DNA of 64,000 bases from Pseudomonadota bacterium (GTDB lineage: Bacteria; Pseudomonadota; Gammaproteobacteria; Burkholderiales; Burkholderiaceae_E), in assembly GCA_023388075.1 (NCBI GenBank), contig JAEWGX010000112.1, forward strand, positions 1-64,000, read 5' to 3'. Below the pieces are notes generated by a model. It saw only the letters and a program-made list of their open reading frames with translations, searched no databases and was not told the origin of the DNA. Below, in pieces: positions 24,272-33,408 of the stretch; position 1 is the first letter of the stretch; each line of letters starts with the position of its first letter. A program made the translations under genes and the position numbers.

Positions 24272-24892
24272 CTATCGCGCGGCGGCAGTGCGCCTGGGCT
24301 CGAGGCCGGCGGCCGGGCGAAGGCTGGTCGGCGCGCCGGGCGGGCACTTTGCCGCGCCCTGGCCCGCGCCACCGGACTCCGGCCGCGGCTGGATGATGAT
24401 GCGCACCCGGCCGGACGAGGCGCCCGGCGCCTTGCCGTCGACCTCGACCTGCTCGGTGCGGGCGTTGTAGACGATGACGCCGCCGGTCACCTCGTCGATC
24501 GCCACGTCGCACTCCAGCCGCTTCACCAGGCTGTCGCCCACCAGCCGCAGCGTCTCGTTGCGGCTGTCGTAGTGGATCTCGTTGGCGAAGCCCTCGATGA
24601 CCTGCTCCAATCCCTCCCGCTTCTGCCGGAAGCTCGCCCGCTTGCCGGTCGCGACCGCGGTCTGGCCCCCGCCCTGGAACTGGCGCAGCACCATGCGGTC
24701 GCCGCGGATGACGATGGTTCCCTTGGTGAGCACGACATTGCCGGTGAAGACGGTCGTCTGCTTGGCGTCGTCGTATTGCAGCTTGTCCGCCTCGATGTTC
24801 GTCGGCTGGTCGCGATCGGCCCGTTCGGCCTGCACGGGCAGGCAGAGCAACGCGAGCGCGACGGCGAGTGCTGACGTAAGCTTTCGGTGCAT
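24272..24892 (-). CDS. lptA: LPS transport periplasmic protein LptA
   Basis: LptA bridges the periplasm between LptC and LptD. The 206-residue product has a signal peptide (about residues 1–22, ending VQA), then an OstA-like beta-jellyroll (QPTNIEADKLQYDDAKQTTVFTGNVVLTKG, MVLRQF, NEIHYDSRNETLRLVG), and an Ala/Pro/Arg-rich C-terminal tail not seen in the E. coli protein. The ATG at 24892 matches the signal start. It is separated by 56 bases from lptC and 30 from lptB. Confidence 0.93.
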   Translation of the reverse strand: MHRKLTSALAVALALLCLPVQAERADRDQPTNIEADKLQYDDAKQTTVFTGNVVLTKGTIVIRGDRMVLRQFQGGGQTAVATGKRASFRQKREGLEQVIEGFANEIHYDSRNETLRLVGDSLVKRLECDVAIDEVTGGVIVYNARTEQVEVDGKAPGASSGRVRIIIQPRPESGGAGQGAAKCPPGAPTSLRPAAGLEPRRTAAAR

Positions 24893-24948
24893 GGCAGGGT
24901 AGGAGGACGGCCTCCTGGGGTGTACGGCGCCGCCGACGCCGCGACGGT

Positions 24949-25575
24949 TCAGCGGCTGGATGCCGGCGGTTGCCCGCTCCCCTCCGTGCGCTCGCGCGGC
25001 GCGATCAGTCCCCTGACCCGAGAGTCTACCTGCAACTGGCGCGTCTGACTGTCGAGACGCATGCCAATCCCGGTGAGCACGTCGCCGCCCATCTCGATGC
25101 GCACCGGTGCATCCGACCAGACGACCTTCTCCTCGAACAGCACCGTGGCGGCGCTGGTGAGGACGATCAGCTCCGGCGAATCCTGCGTCGGGTCCCGCAC
25201 GATGCGCACGTTGCCGATCAGGTCCGCCTTCTCGCCGGTGTCCGGGCTGAGCCCCGTGCGGGCCGTCACCCGGATGGCCGGACGATTGTCGGTCAGGGTC
25301 ACGACATGGGGCTCGTCGAACTCGATGGTGCGGTCGTCCGGATAGTGGCGCATGTGGATCGCCTCCACCCTCACCGCCGGGTCCCCGGCCGCGTTGGCCT
25401 TGAGCAGGCGCAGGTTCTCGACGAAGTAGTCCGGCTCGTGGGTCACCGCGCGTGGCACCGAAGGCCGCGCCAGCCGCTCGGCCTGCTGCGCGAGGAAGTA
25501 GCTGAGCATCCCGAGCCCCACCAGGATCAGGATCGACGCGGCGGCGGCGAGCCGGTCGAAGAGACGCGGGTTCAC
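24949..25575 (-). CDS. lptC: LPS export protein LptC
   Basis: LptC is a single-pass inner-membrane protein that receives LPS from LptB2FG and passes it to LptA. The 208-residue product has one N-terminal helix (about residues 9–30, AAAASILILVGLGMLSYFLA) and the jellyroll segments EPDYFVENLRLLK and RHYPDDRTIEFDEPHV. The start is a GTG at 25575 that overlaps the kdsC stop (GTGA), so the two are coupled. Confidence 0.92.
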   Translation of the reverse strand: MNPRLFDRLAAAASILILVGLGMLSYFLAQQAERLARPSVPRAVTHEPDYFVENLRLLKANAAGDPAVRVEAIHMRHYPDDRTIEFDEPHVVTLTDNRPAIRVTARTGLSPDTGEKADLIGNVRIVRDPTQDSPELIVLTSAATVLFEEKVVWSDAPVRIEMGGDVLTGIGMRLDSQTRQLQVDSRVRGLIAPRERTEGSGQPPASSR

Positions 25576-26129
25576 CGGTCGCCGGGCCGGTCAGGGGCAT
25601 CGGCCGCATACCGCGCGAGCAGCTCCGCGCGCCGGCCCTGCGCGTCCAGGATGAACATCGCGAGCTCGCGCACGGCGCCGCGGCCGGCAGGCAGGGTCGA
25701 CACCCAGTGCGCCGCCGCGATGACTTCCGGAGCCGCGTCGGCCGGCGCGGCGGCCAGGCCGCAGCAGGCCATGACCGCGAGATCGGGCCAGTCGTCGCCC
25801 ATGTACGCCGCGCGCGCGGGCTCGATCCCGACCTCGTCGCAGAGCGCCCGAAGCCGGGCGCGCTTGTCCTTCACGCCCTGGTGCACCCGGCCGATGCCGA
25901 GCTCGGCCGCGCGCCGCTCCACGATGGCGGATTGCCGCGCGGTGATGATCGCGATCTCGATCCCGGCCTGGCGCAGCAGGTTGAGGCCGAAGCCGTCCCG
26001 CACCGAGAAGGGCTTGGCGATCTCCGCGTCGCCCCCGATCAGCAGCGTGCCGTCGGTCAGCGTGCCGTCGACGTCGAGAGCGAGCAGGCGAATCTCGCGG
26101 GCGCGGTCGGCCCCGGGCGCGCTGGTCAT
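25572..26129 (-). CDS. kdsC: 3-deoxy-D-manno-octulosonate 8-phosphate phosphatase
   Basis: KdsC dephosphorylates Kdo-8-phosphate for the LPS inner core. The 185-residue HAD-family protein has motif I DVDGTLTDG (nucleophile and acid Asp residues near 19–21), motif II Thr in IITARQS, and motif IV GDDWPDLAVM. The small-subunit size is typical of the tetrameric KdsC. Its start overlaps the kdsD stop (ATGA). Confidence 0.94.
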   Translation of the reverse strand: MTSAPGADRAREIRLLALDVDGTLTDGTLLIGGDAEIAKPFSVRDGFGLNLLRQAGIEIAIITARQSAIVERRAAELGIGRVHQGVKDKRARLRALCDEVGIEPARAAYMGDDWPDLAVMACCGLAAAPADAAPEVIAAAHWVSTLPAGRGAVRELAMFILDAQGRRAELLARYAADAPDRPGDR

Positions 26130-27118
26130 ACCACCTTGGCGACCAGCAGGTCGTGGAAGTGCAGCGCACCGGCGAGCGCGCCGTCCGCCGCGACGACCAG
26201 CAACTGGCCGATCTTGCGCTCCTCCATGATGCGCACCGCCTCCGCGGCGAGCGCGTCCGGGGCGATCACGACCGGCGAGGCGGTCATGACGTCGCGGATC
26301 CCGACGTTCGCCGGATCGATCGGGCCCTCCTTCTCCAGCATCCGGCGCAGGTCGCCATCGGTGAAGATGCCGTGCACGCGGCGCCGGTCGTCGATCACCG
26401 CGACCATCCCCATGCGCTTTCGGGTGATCTCGATCAGCGCGTCCGCGAAGCGGCTCTCCACCGGCACCGTGGGGATCTCGTCGCCGGTGCGCATGACGTC
26501 CGACACCAGCGTGAGCAGCCGCCGCCCGAGGCTGCCCCCGGGGTGCGAGCGGGCGAAGTCGGCGCTGCCGAAGCCGCGCGCATCCAGGAGCGCCACCGCG
26601 AGCGCATCGCCCAGGGCGAGCGCCGCGGTGGTGCTCGCCGTCGGCGCGAGGTTGAGCGGGCAGGCTTCACGGCGGGCGCCGGCGTAGAGATGGACGTCCG
26701 CATGGCGGGCGAGCGGCGAGTCGGCGTTGCCCGAAAGGGCGATCAGCCGCGCGCCCTGCCGCTTCACCAGCGGCACGATCGTGAGCAGCTCGTCCGTGCG
26801 ACCGGAGTTGGAGAGCGCGATGAAGACGTCGTCCTGCGTGACCATGCCGAGGTCGCCGTGGCTCGCTTCCGCCGGATGCATGAAGAATGCGGGGGTGCCG
26901 GTGGACGCGAGCGTGGCCGCGATCTTGCGCGCGACATGGCCCGATTTGCCGATGCCGCTCACCACGACCCGGCCGCGGCAGGCGAGGATGAGGCGGCATG
27001 CCGCGGAGAAGCGCTCGTCGATCGTGTCGACCAGGTCCAGCACCGCGCCGGCCTCGATGCGCAGGACCTCGGCGGCGCGTGCCTGCAGGCGCTCGTCAGT
27101 GACGTCTTCGGCGGACAT
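26126..27118 (-). CDS. kdsD: D-arabinose 5-phosphate isomerase (KpsF/GutQ family)
   Basis: KdsD converts ribulose-5-phosphate to arabinose-5-phosphate, the first step of Kdo synthesis. The 330-residue product has an SIS sugar-isomerase domain (about residues 35–180, VVSGIGKSGHVARKIAATLASTGTPAFF, ALSNSGRTDELL) and two CBS domains (about 205–325, ending IGQLLVVAADGALAGALHFHDLLVAKVV). It is the first gene of the kdsD–kdsC–lptC–lptA–lptB–rpoN transcript and divergent from mlaF. Confidence 0.95.
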   Translation of the reverse strand: MSAEDVTDERLQARAAEVLRIEAGAVLDLVDTIDERFSAACRLILACRGRVVVSGIGKSGHVARKIAATLASTGTPAFFMHPAEASHGDLGMVTQDDVFIALSNSGRTDELLTIVPLVKRQGARLIALSGNADSPLARHADVHLYAGARREACPLNLAPTASTTAALALGDALAVALLDARGFGSADFARSHPGGSLGRRLLTLVSDVMRTGDEIPTVPVESRFADALIEITRKRMGMVAVIDDRRRVHGIFTDGDLRRMLEKEGPIDPANVGIRDVMTASPVVIAPDALAAEAVRIMEERKIGQLLVVAADGALAGALHFHDLLVAKVV

Positions 27119-27258
27119 CGGTCGAGTATAGCGGTCGGGTCGTGCGTCGCCGGGGCGGGGGTGGCGTGCGTGCGGCGGGGCCGATGATCGAGTGATGCGA
27201 AGGAGGCGGGGGGCGGGGCTCCGTTACCACACCGTCCGCCGCCCCCGGCCCCGGACGG

Positions 27259-27264
27259 TAGAAT
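27259..27264 (+). promoter_or_regulatory. Candidate -10 (TAGAAT) for the mla operon
   Basis: TAGAAT lies 52 bases before the mlaF TTG in the 197-base divergent gap with kdsD, in otherwise very GC-rich sequence. No clear -35 is present. Confidence 0.3.
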
Positions 27265-27315
27265 CCGCCGTTTACCCCGGATCACGCCGCGCGCGCAGCG
27301 GCCGCCTCGCGCCAT

Positions 27316-28113
27316 TTGGAAAACGACATCTTCCTCTCCGTCGAGTCGCTAGACTTCGGCTACACCGATCGGCTGGTGCTGAAGAACATCGACATGCACT
27401 TTCGCCGCGGGGCGGTGGTGGCGCTGATGGGCGGGTCGGGTTCCGGCAAGACGACGGTGCTGCGGCTGATCGGCGCGCTGTTGAAGCCGCGACGCGGCCG
27501 GGTGGTGCTGGACGGGGTGGACGTGCATTCCCTGGATCGCGACGGCCTGCTGGCCGCGCGTCGCAAGATGGGGATGCTCTTCCAGCAGGGCGCGCTCTTC
27601 ACGGACCTCACGGTCCAGGAGAACATCGCGTTCCCGCTGCGCGAGCACACGGACCTGTCCGAGGATATGATCCGTGACCTGGCGCTGATGAAGCTGCACG
27701 CGGTCGGGCTGCGCGGGGCGGCGAACCTGATGCCGTCGCAGATCTCCGGCGGCATGGCCCGGCGGGTCGCGCTGGCGCGCTCGATCGCGCTCGATCCGCC
27801 GCTTCTCATGTACGACGAGCCGTTCGCGGGCCTGGATCCGATCTCGCTCGGCACGATCGCGCACCTGATCCGCAACCTGAACCAGGCGCTCGGGGCGACG
27901 ACACTGGTGGTGACGCACGACGTGGCCGAGAGCTTCTCCATCGTGGACTACGCCTACGTGATGAGCGCCGGCGAGGTGATCGGGCACGGCACGCCGCAGG
28001 ACCTGATGGCCTCGACCGATCCGCGGGTCGCCCAGTTCCTGAAGGGCAAGCGCGACGGCCCGGTGCGGTTCCACTACCCGGCGCCGCCCATGGCCGAGGA
28101 GCTCGGCCTGTGA
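27316..28113 (+). CDS. mlaF: Phospholipid transport ABC ATPase MlaF
   Basis: MlaF drives the MlaFEDB complex that moves phospholipids between the inner membrane and MlaC, keeping the outer leaflet of the outer membrane asymmetric. The 265-residue ATPase has Walker A GGSGSGKTT, signature QISGGMARRVALAR and Walker B LLMYDEPFAGLDP, the Mla-specific form. No ATG is available, so the TTG at 27316 gives MENDIFLSVESLDFGY, aligned with family N-termini. Its stop overlaps the mlaE GTG start. Confidence 0.95.
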   Translation: MENDIFLSVESLDFGYTDRLVLKNIDMHFRRGAVVALMGGSGSGKTTVLRLIGALLKPRRGRVVLDGVDVHSLDRDGLLAARRKMGMLFQQGALFTDLTVQENIAFPLREHTDLSEDMIRDLALMKLHAVGLRGAANLMPSQISGGMARRVALARSIALDPPLLMYDEPFAGLDPISLGTIAHLIRNLNQALGATTLVVTHDVAESFSIVDYAYVMSAGEVIGHGTPQDLMASTDPRVAQFLKGKRDGPVRFHYPAPPMAEELGL

Positions 28114-28892
28114 TCGACGACATCGCGAGGCTCGGGTCCTGGGCTCTCGGCCGCCTCGCCGTCCTCGGTTTCGCGCTGCGATTCCTGCTGCGGCTCGCCT
28201 GGCTTTCGCTGTTGAGCCTGCGACGGCCGGACCTGATCATCGAGCAGCTCTACTTCATCGGCAACCGGTCGCTCTCGATCATCACGGTCTCGGGGCTCTT
28301 CGTCGGCTTCGTGCTCGGGCTGCAGGGCTACTACACGCTGGAGCGCTACGGCTCGGAGGAGGCGCTGGGCCTGCTGGTCGCGCTTTCGCTCAGCCGCGAG
28401 CTCGGGCCGGTGGTATCGGCGCTGCTCTTTGCCGGGCGGGCGGGCACGTCGCTCACCGCCGGGATCGGCCTGATGAAGGCCGGGGAGCAGCTCGACGCAA
28501 TGGAGATGATGGGCGTCGATCCGATGGGCCGGGTGCTCGCCCCGCGCTTCGTCGCCGCGCTGATCGCGATGCCGCTGCTCGCCGCGATGTTCTCGGCGGT
28601 CGGCATCTTCGGCGCCTGGATCGTCGGCGTGCAGATCATCGGGGTGGACGCGGGCTCGTTCTGGTCGCAGATGCAGGCGGGCGTTGACATCCGCAACGAC
28701 ATCGGCAACGGCGTCATCAAGAGCATCATCTTCGGCGCGATCTGCGCCTTCATCGCGCTGTTCGTCGGTCACGAGGCCACCGCGACACCCGAGGGGGTGT
28801 CGCGCGCCACCACGGACACGGTCGTAGCATCGTCGCTCGTCGTGCTGGGCAGCGACTTCATGCTGACCGGGTTGATGTACGGCGGCTTCTAG
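28110..28892 (+). CDS. mlaE: Phospholipid transport permease MlaE
   Basis: The 260-residue permease has the MlaE fold with an interfacial helix and five membrane helices. Family signatures visible are FIGNRSLSIITVSGLFVGFVLGLQGYYTL, the central SRELGPVVSALLFAGRAGTSLTAGIGLMKAGEQLDAMEMMGVDP, and the C-terminal GHEATATPEGVSRATTDTVV. The start is a GTG at 28110 overlapping the mlaF stop. Second gene of mlaFEDACB. Confidence 0.96.
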   Translation: MIDDIARLGSWALGRLAVLGFALRFLLRLAWLSLLSLRRPDLIIEQLYFIGNRSLSIITVSGLFVGFVLGLQGYYTLERYGSEEALGLLVALSLSRELGPVVSALLFAGRAGTSLTAGIGLMKAGEQLDAMEMMGVDPMGRVLAPRFVAALIAMPLLAAMFSAVGIFGAWIVGVQIIGVDAGSFWSQMQAGVDIRNDIGNGVIKSIIFGAICAFIALFVGHEATATPEGVSRATTDTVVASSLVVLGSDFMLTGLMYGGF

Positions 28893-28926
28893 CGGGGCGA
28901 CCCGGCACCGCACACGGGAAACTGGC

Positions 28927-29400
28927 ATGGTCATGAATCGACGTTCGACGGATATCCTGGTGGGGCTCTTCGTGCTCGCCGGGATCGCCGCGCTCTTCTT
29001 CCTCGCGCTTCGCGCCGCCAATCTCGGCACGTTCGTGGTGAACGACGGCTACGAGTTGCGCGCGCAGTTCGACAACATCGGCGGCCTGAAGGCGAGGGCG
29101 CCGGTGCGCAGCGCCGGAGTGGTCGTCGGGCGGGTGGACTCGATCGGCTTCGACACGGAAACCTTCCGCGCCGACGTGCGGCTGTCGATGGATTCCCGCT
29201 ACCGCTTTCCCAAGGACTCGTCGGTGAAGATCCTGACGGCGGGGCTGCTGGGCGAGCAGTACATTGGCATCGAGCCGGGGGCCGAGGAGAAGACGCTCGG
29301 CAACGGCGACACGGTGCAACTCACGCAGTCGGCCGTGGTGCTGGAGAACCTGATCAGCCAGTTCCTCTACGGCAGGGCGTCCGAAGGCGACGCCAAGTGA
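28927..29400 (+). CDS. mlaD: MCE-domain phospholipid transport protein MlaD
   Basis: MlaD is an inner-membrane-anchored MCE protein whose hexameric ring receives lipid from MlaC. The 157-residue product has one N-terminal transmembrane helix (about residues 10–30, DILVGLFVLAGIAALFFLAL) and the MCE domain (LRAQFDNIGGLKARAPVRSAGVVVGRVDSI, ILTAGLLGEQYIGIEPG). The ATG at 28927 is six bases after GGGAA. A second ATG two codons later is an alternative. Confidence 0.95.
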   Translation: MVMNRRSTDILVGLFVLAGIAALFFLALRAANLGTFVVNDGYELRAQFDNIGGLKARAPVRSAGVVVGRVDSIGFDTETFRADVRLSMDSRYRFPKDSSVKILTAGLLGEQYIGIEPGAEEKTLGNGDTVQLTQSAVVLENLISQFLYGRASEGDAK

Positions 29401-30275
29401 CGGCCGCGCGCGCGGAGACGCCCTCGTCCCCAGGGTGGCCGCGGCGGTTGCGTTGCCGGCCGCTCGCCGCCGGCTGCCTGGTCGCGGTGGCGCTCGCCTC
29501 AGGCTGCGCCACCACCGGCGGCGGGACCAATCCGGCCGACCCGCTGGAATCGTTCAACCGCGGTGTCTACGAGTTCAACGACACGATCGACCGCGTCGCA
29601 CTGAAGCCGCTGGCCCGGGGCTACCGCAAGGTCGTGCCCGAGCCGCTGCAGCTCATGGTGCGCAACTTCTTCGGCAACCTCGGCGACGTGGTCACGGCCG
29701 CGAACAACCTGCTGCAGGCCAAGCCCCGGGCGGCGCTGATCGACTTGTCCCGCGTGGTGATCAACTCCACCCTCGGCTTCGGCGGCGTGGCGGATGTCGC
29801 GACCGACATCGGCCTGCGGGGCCACGACGAGGACTTCGGCCAGACGCTGGGCTGGTGGGGCGTGCCGAGCGGACCCTACCTGGTGCTTCCGTTCTTCGGG
29901 CCTTCCACCTTCCGTGACGCGCCATCGCGCTTCGTCGACGCCAAGAGCCACCCGCTGGACTGGTCGGACCCGTCGGTGCGCGTTCGCAACTCGCTCCTCG
30001 GCCTCTACATCGTGAGCGGCCGGGCCGACCTGCTCGATGCCGAACGCGTCGTGGAAGGCGCGGCGCTGGATCGCTATTCCCTCATTCGAGACGGGTGGTT
30101 GCAACGGCGTCGCCAGGCGGTGTACGACGGCAACCCTCCGGACGATCCCGATCCGGATGACGATGATTCCTGGTACAAGGAGGACCTGGAGGCCGAGGAA
30201 CCGGCCGCTGGTGGGGGCGGAACGGAAAATCCTTCCGGAGGTTCCGAAGGCGGCCCGGACCCGGGCGGGAAGTGA
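29397..30275 (+). CDS. mlaA: Outer-membrane lipoprotein MlaA (VacJ)
   Basis: MlaA removes mislocalised phospholipids from the outer leaflet of the outer membrane and hands them to MlaC. The 292-residue product has a lipoprotein signal with lipobox LASGC, then the VacJ domain (NPADPLESFNRGVYEFND, DVVTAANNLLQ, DFGQTLGWWGVPSGPYLVLPFFGPSTFRDA). About 55 C-terminal residues form an acidic and Gly-rich tail (DDPDPDDDDSW, GGSEGGPDPGG) likely to be disordered. The GTG at 29397 overlaps the mlaD stop. The presence of mlaA inside the operon is typical of betaproteobacteria. Confidence 0.94.
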   Translation: MTAARAETPSSPGWPRRLRCRPLAAGCLVAVALASGCATTGGGTNPADPLESFNRGVYEFNDTIDRVALKPLARGYRKVVPEPLQLMVRNFFGNLGDVVTAANNLLQAKPRAALIDLSRVVINSTLGFGGVADVATDIGLRGHDEDFGQTLGWWGVPSGPYLVLPFFGPSTFRDAPSRFVDAKSHPLDWSDPSVRVRNSLLGLYIVSGRADLLDAERVVEGAALDRYSLIRDGWLQRRRQAVYDGNPPDDPDPDDDDSWYKEDLEAEEPAAGGGGTENPSGGSEGGPDPGGK

Positions 30276-30343
30276 AGCCGTCTCGCGTCGCCCCTGGGTT
30301 GTGGTTTGTTGCACGCGAGCAACGAAGCGAAACGTCCGGGTGG

Positions 30344-30349
30344 GATAAT
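30344..30349 (+). promoter_or_regulatory. Candidate -10 (GATAAT) upstream of mlaC
   Basis: GGATAATGG occurs in the 130-base mlaA–mlaC gap, 57 bases before the mlaC ATG. It may be an internal operon promoter. A GTTG/CAAC hairpin lies just upstream (near 30308–30323). No strong -35. Confidence 0.25.
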
Positions 30350-30405
30350 GGCGACAGTGCCGCCTGCGCCGTTCGGGCTGCGGGCGCGACCTTTCCGGGA
30401 GAGTC

Positions 30406-31032
30406 ATGAAGCGAAAGTTCCTCCATCTCGTCGCAGTCCTCGTCACCGCGGTCGTCGCGTTGGCCGCCGGCACGTCCGCCGCGATCGCGCAGCAGGATCC
30501 GAACAAGTTCATCGAGGACTTGTCGGAGAACGTGATCCAGCAGCTCAAGTCCGACAAGGAGATCCAGGCAGGCGACCTCAAGCGGGTGAGCGAGCTCGTC
30601 GACACCACGCTGATGCCGCACGTGAACTTCGAGCGCATGACCGCGCTGTCGGTGGGTCGGGCCTGGCGCCAGGCGACCCCGGAGCAGCGCAAGCAGCTCA
30701 TGAGCGAGTTCCGGGTGCTGCTGTTGCGCACCTATGCGAACGCGTTCACGGCGGTGCGCGACCAGAGCATCCGCATGAGGCCGTTCCGCGGCGAAGCCGG
30801 CGCCGACGAGGTGATCGTGCGCAGCGAGATCGTCCAGCCGCGCGGCGAGCCGATCCAGCTCGACTACCGCCTCGAGAAGGCGGGAGACGACTGGAAGATC
30901 TACGACGTGAACGTGCTCGGCGTATGGCTGGTCCAGACCTATCGCAACCAGTTCGCGCAGGAGATCTCCGCGGGCGGGATCGACGGGCTGATCAAGAGTC
31001 TCGCCGACAAGAACAAGTCGTTCGCCAAGTGA
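30406..31032 (+). CDS. mlaC: Periplasmic phospholipid carrier MlaC
   Basis: MlaC shuttles phospholipid between MlaA and MlaFEDB. The 208-residue product has a signal peptide (about residues 1–28, ending AAIA) and the Tol-tol/MlaC domain with VDTTLMPHVNFERMTALSVGRAWRQATPEQRKQL and DWKIYDVNVLGVWLVQTYRNQF. The ATG at 30406 follows GGGAGAG. Family assignment is clear. Confidence 0.95.
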   Translation: MKRKFLHLVAVLVTAVVALAAGTSAAIAQQDPNKFIEDLSENVIQQLKSDKEIQAGDLKRVSELVDTTLMPHVNFERMTALSVGRAWRQATPEQRKQLMSEFRVLLLRTYANAFTAVRDQSIRMRPFRGEAGADEVIVRSEIVQPRGEPIQLDYRLEKAGDDWKIYDVNVLGVWLVQTYRNQFAQEISAGGIDGLIKSLADKNKSFAK

Positions 31033-31101
31033 GCGGGCAGCGCAGACAGGCGAGGTCGCATCCGCGGCAGGCGATGGCCGGCGCAAGGGTGGGAGGATAG
31101 G

Positions 31102-31428
31102 GTGCGCGCGATCGCCGTGCCGGCCCGGATCGACATGGCCAGCGCCCCGGCCGCGCTCGCGGAGCTGTCGCGCGCGCTGCGCGCCGCCGCCGGCCCGGGA
31201 CAGGACGGCGAGATCGTCCTGGATCTCTCGGGCATGACGCAGTTCGATTCGAGCGCGCTCACCGTGCTGCTGCAGCTCGCCCGCGAGCGCAGGCGGCAGG
31301 CGGCTTCGGGCGCAGGCGCGCCGGGGTCCCCCGCGCTTCTCGTTTCCGGCGCGCCGATCAAGCTGCGCGAGCTTGCGGAGCTCTACGGGGTGGACGAGCT
31401 GCTTTTCGGAACCGGCTCCGTGGCCTGA
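31102..31428 (+). CDS. mlaB: STAS-domain protein MlaB
   Basis: The 108-residue protein is a single STAS domain (IVLDLSGMTQFDSSALTVLLQLARERR), which binds MlaF and stabilises the transporter. The conserved Thr/Ser after the beta strand is present (FDSSAL). The GTG at 31102 follows GGGAGG. It closes the mlaFEDACB operon; a second ABC system follows after about 100 bases. Confidence 0.9.
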   Translation: MRAIAVPARIDMASAPAALAELSRALRAAAGPGQDGEIVLDLSGMTQFDSSALTVLLQLARERRRQAASGAGAPGSPALLVSGAPIKLRELAELYGVDELLFGTGSVA

Positions 31429-31544
31429 CAGAGCGGGGGCAGGGAACAGGTGCCGCCGGAGCCCTCGAGGTTTCGGCGGCTTGCGTTTTGGCGGGCCCGG
31501 CGGTCCGCGGCGGACAGGCGAGAGCAGGGAGGATGGGCAACGGC

Positions 31545-32567
31545 ATGGCGGCAGCCATCGAGATCGATTCGGTCACCAAGCGCTACGGGTCGCTGCAGGC
31601 GCTCAAGGGCGTCTCGCTGCGGATCGAGAAGGGCGAGTTCTTCGCCCTGCTAGGGCCGAACGGCGCCGGCAAGACGACGCTCATCTCGATCGCGGCGGGA
31701 CTTGCCCGCGCGACCAGCGGATCGGTGAAGGTCATGGGCTACGATGTCGTGTCCCAGTACCGCGACGCGCGCCGGCAGCTGGGCGTGGTGCCTCAGGAGC
31801 TGGTCTTCGACCCCTTCTTCTCGGTGCGCGAGACGCTGCGCATCACCTCGGGCTACTACGGGGTTCGCCGCAACGACGACTGGATCGACGAGATCCTCGA
31901 GAGCCTCGGGCTCGCCGACAAGGCCGACGCCAACATGCGCACGCTCTCCGGCGGGATGAAGCGGCGCGTGCTGGTCGCCCAGGCGCTGGTGCACCGCCCG
32001 CCGGTCATCGTGCTGGACGAGCCGACCGCCGGCGTAGACGTGGAGCTGCGCCAGTCGCTCTGGGCCTTCGTGCAGCGGCTGAACGACGACGGCCATACCA
32101 TCGTGCTGACGACGCACTACCTGGAGGAGGCCCAGCAGCTTTGCGAGCGCGTCGCCATGCTGAAGGCCGGGCGCATCGTGGCATTGGACCGCACGGCCAA
32201 CCTGCTCAGGCGGTTCTCGGCGGGGGCGCTGACGCTCTCGCTGGCCGATGCGCCGCTGCCGCCCGGCCTGGCCGAACGCGTCGTGCCGAGCCCGCCGGAC
32301 GATCCGCGGTTGCGGCTGCACATCGACGACTACGAGGAGATCGAAGGCATCCTGGCCGCGCTGCGCCTGGCCGGTTGCCGCATCGAAGAGATGGAGATAG
32401 CGCATACCGACCTGGAGGACGTGTTCGTCAGCCTGATGCGGGACGGAACCTCCGACGCGACGGAGGCCAACTCGGTTGCCCCCGCCCCGGACGAAGTCGA
32501 CACCGCGGCCGAAGAGTCCAGCGGGGGCGCTCGCGCGGAATCCGTCCTCGACCGTGTCCGGAGGTGA
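31545..32567 (+). CDS. ABC transporter ATPase (YadG/DrrA-like)
   Basis: The roughly 340-residue ATPase has Walker A GPNGAGKTT, a Q-loop (GVVPQELVFDPFFSVRETL), signature LSGGMKRRVLVAQAL and Walker B VIVLDEPTAGVDVELR, then a C-terminal extension with a DrrA-type region (EIAHTDLEDVFVSLM) and an Ala/Glu tail. It pairs with the permease that follows after four bases. YadGH-type exporters are of unknown substrate. They regularly follow mla genes in Burkholderiales. Two ATGs are possible: 31533, which abuts the ribosome site AGGGAGG, and 31545, whose spacing (12) is long but workable. Confidence 0.92.
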   Translation: MAAAIEIDSVTKRYGSLQALKGVSLRIEKGEFFALLGPNGAGKTTLISIAAGLARATSGSVKVMGYDVVSQYRDARRQLGVVPQELVFDPFFSVRETLRITSGYYGVRRNDDWIDEILESLGLADKADANMRTLSGGMKRRVLVAQALVHRPPVIVLDEPTAGVDVELRQSLWAFVQRLNDDGHTIVLTTHYLEEAQQLCERVAMLKAGRIVALDRTANLLRRFSAGALTLSLADAPLPPGLAERVVPSPPDDPRLRLHIDDYEEIEGILAALRLAGCRIEEMEIAHTDLEDVFVSLMRDGTSDATEANSVAPAPDEVDTAAEESSGGARAESVLDRVRR

Positions 32568-32571
32568 CCTG

Positions 32572-33327
32572 ATGGACGGATTCAGGACGCTCTTCTACAA
32601 GGAAATGCTCCGTTTCTGGAAGGTCGGCTTCCAGACGGTGGCCGCGCCGGTGATGACGGCGCTCCTCTACCTGCTGATCTTCTCGCACGCGATGCGCGGG
32701 CGGGTGGAGGTGTTCGAAGGCGTCTCCTACACCGCGTTCCTCGTGCCGGGCCTGGTCATGATGTCGGTCCTGCAGAACGCCTTCGCCAACAGCTCCTCCT
32801 CGATGATCCAGAGCAAGATCACGGGCAACATCGTGTTCATCCTGCTGCCGCCGCTGCGGCCGGTCACCATGTACGCCGGCTATGTGCTCGCCTCGGTGGT
32901 GCGGGGGCTCGCCGTGGGGCTGGGCGTGTTCATCGTCACCGCGGCCTTCTTCGAGACCCACTACGAGCAGCTCTCGTGGGCGATCGTGTTCGCGCTGCTC
33001 GGCAGCGCGATGCTGGGGACGCTGGGGCTGATCGGCGGCATCTGGGCCGACAAGTTCGACCAGATCGCCGCCTTCCAGAACTTCCTCATCATGCCGCTCA
33101 CCTTCCTCTCGGGGGTCTTCTACTCGGTGCACTCCCTGCCCCCTTTCTGGCAGGCCCTGTCGCAGCTCAATCCGTTCTTCTACATGGTGGATGGCTTCCG
33201 GCACGGCTTCTTCGGGCAGTCGGACGTGTCGCCCTGGCTGAGCCTCGCGGTGGTCTCCACCGCGCTGGTGGTGGCCGCGGCCGTCGCCCTCGCGATGCTG
33301 CGCTCGGGCTACAAGCTGCGCGGCTAG
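32572..33327 (+). CDS. ABC-2 type permease (YadH-like)
   Basis: The 251-residue protein has six hydrophobic segments and ABC-2 family signatures: GVSYTAFLVPGLVMMSVLQNAFANSSSSM, IVFILLPPLRP and the late MPLTFLSGVFYSVHSLPPFWQALSQLNPFFYMVDGFRHGFFG. It is the membrane partner of the preceding ATPase. GGAGGTGA spans the ATPase stop, serving as the ribosome site for this ATG at 32572. Substrate unknown. Confidence 0.93.
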   Translation: MDGFRTLFYKEMLRFWKVGFQTVAAPVMTALLYLLIFSHAMRGRVEVFEGVSYTAFLVPGLVMMSVLQNAFANSSSSMIQSKITGNIVFILLPPLRPVTMYAGYVLASVVRGLAVGLGVFIVTAAFFETHYEQLSWAIVFALLGSAMLGTLGLIGGIWADKFDQIAAFQNFLIMPLTFLSGVFYSVHSLPPFWQALSQLNPFFYMVDGFRHGFFGQSDVSPWLSLAVVSTALVVAAAVALAMLRSGYKLRG

Positions 33328-33408
33328 GGGCTCCCGGAGCCGCGCGGCCAGCGCTCTCGGCCCGGTCCCCCCGGGCGGGCGCGAAACGGTGGCCCGGGCC
33401 GGTCCCGG